Below, piece by piece: positions 6,846-11,268 of a stretch of DNA of 12,122 nucleotides. Source of the DNA: Actinomycetota bacterium (GTDB taxonomy: Bacteria > Actinomycetota > UBA4738); contig VAYC01000067.1 in NCBI GenBank assembly GCA_005885025.1, forward strand, positions 1 through 12,122, read 5' to 3'. Below the pieces are notes generated by a model, which worked only from the letters and a program-made list of their open reading frames with translations, made no database searches and was not told the DNA's origin. How positions within the stretch are numbered: the stretch's first letter is position 1; each line of letters begins with the position of its first letter. The translations under genes were made by a program, and so were the position numbers.

Positions 6846-7262
6846 GTGAGCCACGATCAACCCTTGCTGCTCTTCTACGACGAGGCGTGCCCGGTGTGTC
6901 GGGCCTCCGTCAGAGGTATCTTGCGGCTCGCTCCGAGATCCTCGATCCGGCCAGTCGGGCTGCGTACTGCCGCCGCCGACCGGCTCCTGCAGGGCGAGTC
7001 GGTAGCCGAGCGGCTCCAGGCCTTTCACCTCGTCGCGGCCGACGGCCACCACTGGAAAGGCCCGGACGCTATCCCACCGCTGCTCGAACAACTTCGGCTC
7101 CGGCCGGCAGCATCGCTGCTTCGACAGAGCCCACTGGCGTTTCGGACGACGGCGCGGGCCTACCATTGGGTGGCGCGTAACCGCGGCCGGCTGGGTCGTT
7201 TCCTCCCGAGATCGTGGGGTCGGCCGCTGCAGGAGTCGGAGCTGCCCGAAGGCCCGGTATGA
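6846..7262 (+). CDS. DUF393/DCC-family thiol-disulfide oxidoreductase-like protein
   Basis: This 138-residue protein starts MSHDQPLLLFYDEACPVCRASV. The xxFYDxxCPxCR pattern with Cys15 and Cys18 marks the DCC/DUF393 family, a thioredoxin-like group with a predicted redox CxxC. The middle part (AFHLVAADGHHWKGPDAIPPLLEQL) follows the family, in which a buried strand precedes a conserved G.DA.. helix. No signal peptide or clear membrane segment is seen. GTG 6846 is used because it directly precedes the first beta strand; the frame runs further upstream but through the promoter. Its divergent promoter carries a LexA box, so it may be DNA-damage inducible. The redox role is inferred and the partner is unknown. 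Confidence 0.85.
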   Translation: MSHDQPLLLFYDEACPVCRASVRGILRLAPRSSIRPVGLRTAAADRLLQGESVAERLQAFHLVAADGHHWKGPDAIPPLLEQLRLRPAASLLRQSPLAFRTTARAYHWVARNRGRLGRFLPRSWGRPLQESELPEGPV

Positions 7263-7263
7263 T
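7258..7263 (+). promoter_or_regulatory. -10 box for the HicB-like/HTH gene
   Basis: TATGAT overlaps the stop codon of the DUF393 gene and ends 9 nt before GTG 7273, so the expected transcript would begin within a few bases of the start codon. No Shine-Dalgarno is present. This suggests an own, nearly leaderless promoter rather than only read-through from upstream. No good -35 was seen. Confidence 0.4.
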
Positions 7264-7272
7264 GGCCGCCCG

Positions 7273-7662
7273 GTGGACGTCAGGGTCGCCATGCGCCAAG
7301 AGCCGAGCGGGAAGTGGGTTGCCCACACGCTCTCGGATCCACCCATCAAGGCAACCGGATCCTCGAGGGAACGTTGTCTGGCCAGTCTGCAACGAGCCGT
7401 CCGTCCCGCCATCGGCCGAAGCCAAGCACGTCAGCCGCTGACACTCGTCGTGGAGGTCTTCCCGGTGCTGGCGGGGGTCGCCGAGGCAGCCGACGTGATG
7501 GGGTGGGACAAGCGCCGAGTCATCACCTACATCGACCGCGGCCGCTTCCCCGAACCGATCCAATCGCTTGCCTCGGGGCGGGTCTGGGTCAGGTCCGACG
7601 TGGAATCCTTCGCCCGGGATTGGCGCGCCAGGCAGAACCGCCGGTCGAAGAATCGACGATGA
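7273..7662 (+). CDS. HicB-like domain fused to excisionase/AlpA-type HTH
   Basis: This 129-residue protein has two parts. Residues 2-45 (DVRVAMRQEPSGKWVAHTLS, then a helix SRERCLASLQRAV) resemble the small HicB-like partner fold: beta strand, SGKWVA strand, then helix. Residues about 66-118 (GVAEAADVMGWDKRRVITYI, then GRFPEP, GRVWVRSDVESFARDW) resemble a MerR/AlpA/excisionase-type winged HTH that reads DNA. The C-terminus is strongly basic (RARQNRRSKNRR). HicB antitoxins often carry a DNA-binding domain, but no HicA toxin gene is adjacent, so this is better read as an orphan transcription regulator. GTG 7273 keeps the first strand; ATG 7291 would cut it. A hairpin terminator follows. Domain calls are by eye. 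Confidence 0.65.
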   Translation: MDVRVAMRQEPSGKWVAHTLSDPPIKATGSSRERCLASLQRAVRPAIGRSQARQPLTLVVEVFPVLAGVAEAADVMGWDKRRVITYIDRGRFPEPIQSLASGRVWVRSDVESFARDWRARQNRRSKNRR

Positions 7663-7671
7663 AACAGGAAA

Positions 7672-7689
7672 GGCCGGGTTTCCCCGGCC
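7672..7689. terminator. Bidirectional GC-rich hairpin terminator
   Basis: GGCCGGG (7672-7678), loop TTTC, CCCGGCC (7683-7689) form a perfect 7-bp stem. It lies exactly between the stop of the HicB-like/HTH gene (7662) and the stop of the convergent membrane protein gene (7717). There is no long T tract on either side, so it may be a weak or Rho-assisted terminator, as is frequent in actinobacteria. Confidence 0.6.
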
Positions 7690-7716
7690 CCTCCTGATGC
7701 TGGCTTCCGCGCCCGA

Positions 7717-8049
7717 TTAGGCGGCGCGAGAGCCGATGCGGCGCTCGATCTCGGCGCCCTCGTCGTACGCCCGCCGGGCATACGAGGTGATGAATCCGAT
7801 CCCCTCATGCCACAGCGAGGCCAACCCGCCGATCACCAGACCGGTGGCCACCGGTCCCATCCACAGGCTGCGGAACTGGATGCCCCAACCACCGAACATG
7901 GAGTAGTCCAGCACCCACGTCGCCAGGAGTCCGAATCCAAGATCGAGAAAGATCCGGAGGCCCCGGGAGACTTCGCCGAGCCGGCGGGCAAGGTTGACCA
8001 GCGTGTAGACGGCCAGACCGAGCAGAATCACTGTCGCGAACTCGTGCAT
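7717..8049 (-). CDS. Small integral membrane protein, function unknown
   Basis: This 110-residue protein has three probable membrane helices: ATVILLGLAVYTLVNLA (about 5-21), a segment around FLDLGFGLLATWVLDYSMF (34-52) and GPVATGLVIGGLASLWH (65-81). A charged C-terminal tail follows (ARRAYDEGAEIERRIGSRA). ATG 8049 is well supported by GGAGGTGAG a few bases upstream. Size and layout recall holin-like or other small actinobacterial membrane proteins, but no family is recognised and no lysis genes are nearby. It is convergent with the HicB-like/HTH gene and divergent from the SCP2 gene. Confidence 0.8.
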   Translation of the reverse strand: MHEFATVILLGLAVYTLVNLARRLGEVSRGLRIFLDLGFGLLATWVLDYSMFGGWGIQFRSLWMGPVATGLVIGGLASLWHEGIGFITSYARRAYDEGAEIERRIGSRAA

Positions 8050-8151
8050 CGTCTCACCTCCTTCCGGGCCACTTCGACCAGGCAAAACGTCAGAAAGTAA
8101 CAACGAGTGCCAGCGCAATCCGAGCCCGCCGACCCGAAACCTACTTGTGCG

Positions 8152-8157
8152 TATACT
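8152..8157 (+). promoter_or_regulatory. -10 box for the SCP2 gene
   Basis: TATACT lies in the 180-bp gap between the divergent membrane-protein and SCP2 genes and is the best -10 match there. It would give a leader of about 65 nt before GTG 8230. No clear -35 was seen. The leader holds an inverted repeat CGAAC-N6-GTTCG (8174-8189). Confidence 0.45.
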
Positions 8158-8229
8158 TCGCTGCGGCCTTGTCCGAACGGGCAGGTTCGAGCCCTCGGGT
8201 GGGATCGCCGGCGATGGAAGGAGGACGAC

Positions 8230-8616
8230 GTGGGTGTGAAGTTCCTCTCCGACGAGTGGATGAAGGCCGTGCAGGACTCTCTCAACAGCAACCAGGCGTT
8301 CAAGGGCGCGGCCGGATCTCAGATTGCCAAGATCCAGCAAGTGGTGACCACTCCAGAAGGCGAGAAGCGATACTGGTTCAAACTGGAAGGCGGGCAAGCC
8401 TCGCTCGGTTCGGGCGAGTCACCGGACCCGGTAGACGCCACGATCACCCAGGACTACGACACGGCGGTGGGCATCTCCAAGAACGAGCTCTCTGGCACGG
8501 CGGCCTACATGAGCGGGAAGCTTCGAGTGTCGGGCGACCTCATGAAGTTGATGCAGCTCCAGGGGGCTCTCGGACAGATGCCCGCTGCACTGAAGGATCT
8601 GGACGTCGACTATTAG
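8230..8616 (+). CDS. SCP2 sterol-carrier-like domain protein
   Basis: This 128-residue single-domain protein resembles the SCP2 (sterol carrier protein 2) lipid-binding fold. It has an N-terminal helix (FLSDEWMKAVQDSLNSN), beta strands with RYWFKLEGGQASLGSG, a strand and helix pair around DATITQDYDTAVGISKNEL, and the family core AAYMSGKLRVSGDLMKLMQL near the C-terminus, which corresponds to the usual G.(L/I)..GD..L pattern. It probably binds a hydrophobic ligand; no enzyme domain is attached. GTG 8230 has AAGGAGG 5 nt upstream. A second in-frame GTG at 8236 is too far from it, and the longer upstream frame has no such signal. Its TAG overlaps the TAA of the convergent thioesterase gene. Confidence 0.88.
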   Translation: MGVKFLSDEWMKAVQDSLNSNQAFKGAAGSQIAKIQQVVTTPEGEKRYWFKLEGGQASLGSGESPDPVDATITQDYDTAVGISKNELSGTAAYMSGKLRVSGDLMKLMQLQGALGQMPAALKDLDVDY

Positions 8617-9059
8617 AAGGCCCCGGGGGCGGGAAGGACGATGAAGGTTCCCGAAGCCCGAGCCAAGAGCCGTCCCTCACCGTCGAGCACCTCGCTCTCG
8701 CCGTAGCCCATCCGTTGGCCGAGGTGCACGGCCCTTCCCCGTCCCACCAATCGGTTCCCCTCGCCCTTTGCCAGGAAGTGCACGTTGAGCTGTGCCGTGC
8801 GGTGCGTCAGCCCGGGGCGGAGGCGGGACCGGAGCGCCAGCCCGATCGAGGTATCGGCCACGGCGGTGATGATGCCGCCATGAACGATCCCCTGCGGGTT
8901 GAAGTGGTGAGGTCGAAGATCCATGGCCAGCTCGGCCGTCCCGTCGCCGACAGACACCAGGTGAAGCCCGACCCATTGATGGAACGGGGAACGACTGACC
9001 CGAGCCCGCAAGGTTTCGAGATGCCGCTCGTCCAGTCCCGGACCGATCTCCTCGTCCAC
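8613..9059 (-). CDS. PaaI-like hotdog thioesterase
   Basis: This 148-residue hotdog-fold protein is of the PaaI/acyl-CoA thioesterase type. The key segment is HFNPQGIVHGGIITAVADTS: Asn54, HGG at 60-62 and Asp69 match the residues used for thioester hydrolysis in this family. Strands LTHRTAQLNVHFLAKG and RLLARASGTFIVL complete the fold. The likely substrate is an acyl-CoA, identity unknown. GTG 9059 is supported by GAGGAGG 5-6 nt upstream on this strand; the frame continues far upstream only as a shadow of the next genes. The neighbouring convergent SCP2 protein also suggests fatty acyl or lipid metabolism, but the two are not in one operon. Confidence 0.9.
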   Translation of the reverse strand: MDEEIGPGLDERHLETLRARVSRSPFHQWVGLHLVSVGDGTAELAMDLRPHHFNPQGIVHGGIITAVADTSIGLALRSRLRPGLTHRTAQLNVHFLAKGEGNRLVGRGRAVHLGQRMGYGESEVLDGEGRLLARASGTFIVLPAPGAF

Positions 9060-9097
9060 GTGAACCTCCTCGCGTCGCTCGTCCGCGGTGCCAACCC

Positions 9098-9103
9098 TAT
9101 GAT
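9098..9103 (+). promoter_or_regulatory. -10 box for the small helical protein gene
   Basis: TATGAT (five of six matches) sits 51 bp before TTG 9155, giving a leader of about 45 nt that ends in GGAGG. It lies between the divergent thioesterase start and the small gene. No -35 was recognised. Confidence 0.4.
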
Positions 9104-9139
9104 GGGGAGCAACTCCGTTCGCGGGTCGGTCGTGAGCGT

Positions 9140-10003
9140 TTACTGGAGGGGCGGTTGGATCCGAAGGAGATCTTCGAGCTGATCGTGAAAGCCGACGAGG
9201 CTCTGAAGTACGCCACCGAAGAGAAGGCAGCGGTGAGAACCCGGCAGGCCCGGGACCTCCTGACCAGGGCCCGGGACGAAGCCCGGACCATCGGGAACCA
9301 AGGGCTCGTCGACCAGGCCGAACGCCGCCTCGCAGACCTCGACGCGGGCTGACCCCTTCACGCGCCGGGGAAGTCCGGAGTCCGGCCCGGTCCCGAACAG
9401 CCGGTCCCCGAAGTCGCCTAGGCCCGGAAGGATGTAACCCTTGTCGTTCAGGTCGCGGTCGAGGGCGGCCGTGAACACCGGGACGTCCGGGTGCTCTCGC
9501 GACATCTTCTCCGCGCCCTGCGGGGCCGCCACCACGCAGACGAACCGGATCTCGGCCGGCCCTCGTTCGCTGATCCGGGCGCACGCGCCGGCCGCCGATC
9601 CGCCGGTAGCCAGCATCGGGTCGAGCAGCAGTACGTGCCGGCCCTCTACCGGCGGGAGCTTCTCGTAGTAGGAGGTGGGGAGCAACGTGGCATCGTCTCG
9701 CTCCAGACCCACGTAGCCGACCGAGACCTCGGGGAACAACTCGGTGACCGCCTCCAGCATCCCCAGACCCGCGCCGAGGATGGGGACGGCGACGAGGTCG
9801 GGCGAGATGAGCCGGCCGGTGGTTCGCTCGAGGGGCGTCTCCACTTCGACCTCGACCGTCGGCAGCCCGCGGACGGCTTCGAGGACGATCAGGATCGTGA
9901 GGCGCTTGGCCAAGGTGCGGAAAACGGTCGGCGGTGTCTCCACGTCTCGAAGCCGCGTCAGCAGGTGCTGTGCCAGCGGGTGGTCCACGACGGTGAGGGA
10001 CAT
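9140..10003 (-). CDS. upp: Uracil phosphoribosyltransferase, with odd 3' extension
   Basis: Upp makes UMP from uracil and PRPP in pyrimidine salvage. Residues 1-205 match the family at its full normal length: MSLTVVDHPLAQHLLTRLRD at the N-terminus, GRLISPDLVAVPILGAGLGM, the PRPP loop LLDPMLATGGSA (126-137) and the uracil-binding C-terminus KGYILPGLGDFGDRLFGT (188-205). The frame then continues for 82 unconserved residues (SGLPRRVKGSARVEVC and so on) to TAA 9140, which is exactly the antisense of the small gene at 9155-9352. Removing one G near 9386 would end the protein nine residues later at TGA 9360-9358, just clear of that gene, so a frameshift or sequence error is likely. ATG 10003 has no Shine-Dalgarno; TAGCAT ends 9 nt upstream, so the mRNA may be nearly leaderless. 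Confidence 0.93.
   Translation of the reverse strand: MSLTVVDHPLAQHLLTRLRDVETPPTVFRTLAKRLTILIVLEAVRGLPTVEVEVETPLERTTGRLISPDLVAVPILGAGLGMLEAVTELFPEVSVGYVGLERDDATLLPTSYYEKLPPVEGRHVLLLDPMLATGGSAAGACARISERGPAEIRFVCVVAAPQGAEKMSREHPDVPVFTAALDRDLNDKGYILPGLGDFGDRLFGTGPDSGLPRRVKGSARVEVCEAAFGLVDEPLVPDGPGFVPGPGQEVPGLPGSHRCLLFGGVLQSLVGFHDQLEDLLRIQPPLQ
9155..9352 (+). CDS. Small charged helical protein
   Basis: This 65-residue protein is not recognised. It is strongly helical and charged (DPKEIFELIVKADEALKYAT, then helices around RQARDLLTRARDEARTIG and LVDQAERRLADLD), looking like one and a half TPR-like or coiled hairpins. TTG 9155 is preceded by GGAGG 5 nt upstream, and a TATGAT -10 lies 51 bp before the start. 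The amino-acid composition looks like a real soluble protein, unlike the arginine/proline-rich antisense frame. It lies fully inside the apparent 3' extension of upp on the opposite strand, which would be removed if upp carries a frameshift. Confidence 0.65.
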   Translation: MDPKEIFELIVKADEALKYATEEKAAVRTRQARDLLTRARDEARTIGNQGLVDQAERRLADLDAG

Positions 10004-10012
10004 GTCGGGGGC

Positions 10013-10018
10013 ATGCTA
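10013..10018 (-). promoter_or_regulatory. -10 box for upp
   Basis: TAGCAT on the minus strand ends 9 nt before ATG 10003, and no Shine-Dalgarno follows, so upp is probably transcribed from within a few bases of its start codon. The same hexamer stands 10 nt before the radical SAM start at 6798. No -35 was identified. Confidence 0.45.
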
Positions 10019-10028
10019 GCCGAGCCGC

Positions 10029-10058
10029 TTGACCCGGTGAGGTCCCATCCACCAGAGT
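10029..10058 (+). promoter_or_regulatory. Weak candidate promoter for the BMP lipoprotein gene
   Basis: TTGACC (10029-10034), an 18-bp spacer and CAGAGT (10053-10058) are the best sigma-70-like pair in the 143-bp gap between upp and the BMP gene. TACGGT at 10058 is an alternative -10. Two inverted repeats lie downstream: GTCCG/CGGAC (10062-10078) and TTCGT-N4-ACGAA (10109-10122). A purine- or nucleoside-responsive repressor could act there, but this is speculative. Confidence 0.3.
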
Positions 10059-10146
10059 ACGGTCCGCCGGGGACGGACTCGGCCGTGCGCAACCGCTCGG
10101 CCTGTGGTTTCGTACGCACGAAGGCGGTTGTCCCGAGGAGGGGGAA

Positions 10147-11196
10147 ATGAGAAGAGCGATCAGGACCGTGGCGGTGCTGGCCATCGTCGGTCTGGTGGCG
10201 GCGGCCTGCGGAGGGACGAAGACTCCCTCCGGAGGTGGAACGAAGGTCAAGATCGGGATGGTCTATGACCTCGCCGGACGGGGCGACAAGTCCTTCAACG
10301 ACTCAGCCTACACAGGATTGCAGAAGGCGGCGAAGGATTTCTCCAACATCAGTGTGAAGGACCTCACGCCGGTGGCCAGCGGAGCGAACCGGCAGGCCCT
10401 TATGCGCCTCCTTGCTCAGTCGGGGTACACGTTGGTCTTCGGGAACGGGTTCGCTTTCGCGGACGATCTCGCCAAGGTGGCCAAGGACTTCCCTTCCATC
10501 AAGTTCGCCTGCACGGACTGCGGGATCCCAGACCTCACAGCGAGCTCCAACGTGGTGAACAACGACTTCGCGGCCAACGAGGGATCGTTCCTGGTGGGCG
10601 CCGCCGCCGCCCTGAAGTCCAAGACTGGGAGGGTCGGGTTCATCGGAGGCGTGGACACGACGCTGATCCATCAGTTCCAAGCGGGGTACGAGGCGGGAGC
10701 GAAGTACGTCAATCCGAGCATCACGGTCGACATCAAATACCTGACCACGCCACCGGACTTCAGCGGCTTCTCCGATCCCGCCAAGGGGAAGGAGGCCGCG
10801 CTCGGGCTGTTCCAGGGTGGTGACGACGTCGTCTACCACGCGGCGGGCGGTTCTGGGAGCGGCCTGTTCACCGCGGCCAAGGAGTACTCGACCTCAAACA
10901 ACACGAAGGTCTGGGCCATCGGGGTGGACTCGGACCAGTACCTCACCGCCGCGGCGGACGAGCAGCCGTACATCCTGACCTCGATGATCAAGCGCGTGGA
11001 CGTGTCCGTCTACGACACGATCAAGGAGTTCCTGGACGGCAAATTCCAGGGGGGCACTCGGTTCTTCGGCCTGAAGGATGGCGCGATCGGTTATTCCACG
11101 TCGGGCGGGAACATCGACGACATCAAGAACCAGCTGGAAGACCTCAAGGCGAAGATCATCAGCGGACAGATCAAGGTTCCGCTGCCCACGTCCTAG
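10147..11196 (+). CDS. BMP/PnrA-family nucleoside-binding lipoprotein
   Basis: This 349-residue substrate-binding lipoprotein belongs to the BMP (basic membrane protein, PnrA/Med) family, which delivers purine nucleosides to an ABC importer. The signal peptide MRRAIRTVAVLAIVGLVAAAC has a lipobox ending at Cys21, followed by a small flexible linker (GGTKTPSGGG). The mature part begins VKIGMVYDLAGRGDKSFNDS, the family fingerprint, and later shows FVxNGFAFADDL-like, NDFAANEGSFLVGAAAAL, GRVGFIGGVDTTLIHQFQAG, YHAAGGSGSGLFTAAKEY and KVWAIGVDSDQY segments. ATG 10147 is preceded by a strong GAGGAGGGG. The importer ATPase gene follows 72 bp downstream after a strong hairpin. Permease genes presumably lie beyond the window. 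The ligand (nucleoside) is inferred from family and from the neighbouring upp. Confidence 0.93.
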   Translation: MRRAIRTVAVLAIVGLVAAACGGTKTPSGGGTKVKIGMVYDLAGRGDKSFNDSAYTGLQKAAKDFSNISVKDLTPVASGANRQALMRLLAQSGYTLVFGNGFAFADDLAKVAKDFPSIKFACTDCGIPDLTASSNVVNNDFAANEGSFLVGAAAALKSKTGRVGFIGGVDTTLIHQFQAGYEAGAKYVNPSITVDIKYLTTPPDFSGFSDPAKGKEAALGLFQGGDDVVYHAAGGSGSGLFTAAKEYSTSNNTKVWAIGVDSDQYLTAAADEQPYILTSMIKRVDVSVYDTIKEFLDGKFQGGTRFFGLKDGAIGYSTSGGNIDDIKNQLEDLKAKIISGQIKVPLPTS

Positions 11197-11220
11197 GCAG
11201 CGTCAGGAGCGGAATGGGTG

Positions 11221-11247
11221 GGTCCGAGGGCCGGTGGCCCCCGGACC
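11221..11247 (+). other. Strong intercistronic hairpin between lipoprotein and ATPase genes
   Basis: GGTCCG-A-GGGCC, loop GGT, GGCCC-C-CGGACC forms an 11-bp stem broken only by one A/C mismatch. It starts 24 nt after the lipoprotein stop and ends 9 nt before the Shine-Dalgarno of the ATPase gene. There is no T tract, so it is more likely an mRNA-stabilising or partial attenuating hairpin than a full terminator. Such elements often let the binding protein be made in excess over the membrane and ATPase parts. Confidence 0.7.
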
Positions 11248-11268
11248 TGTCCATCTGGGAGCGAGTCG

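Noticed and set aside
7273..7662. Complete HicAB toxin-antitoxin system
   Set aside because: No HicA-like small basic protein is found on either side.
7672..7689. Possible repeat or REP element
   Set aside because: A single copy between two convergent stops; a terminator explains it better.
7717..8049. Holin call for the small membrane protein
   Set aside because: Size and helices fit loosely, but there is no endolysin or other phage gene nearby and no family motif was recognised.
8181..8200. tRNA T-arm-like string GGTTCGAGCCC
   Set aside because: The T stem does not pair fully and no anticodon or acceptor arm is present around it.
8613..10250. Very long open frame (545 codons) on the minus strand
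   Set aside because: Only the last 148 codons are a real thioesterase. The rest is Arg/Pro-rich antisense or off-frame reading through upp, typical of high-GC DNA.
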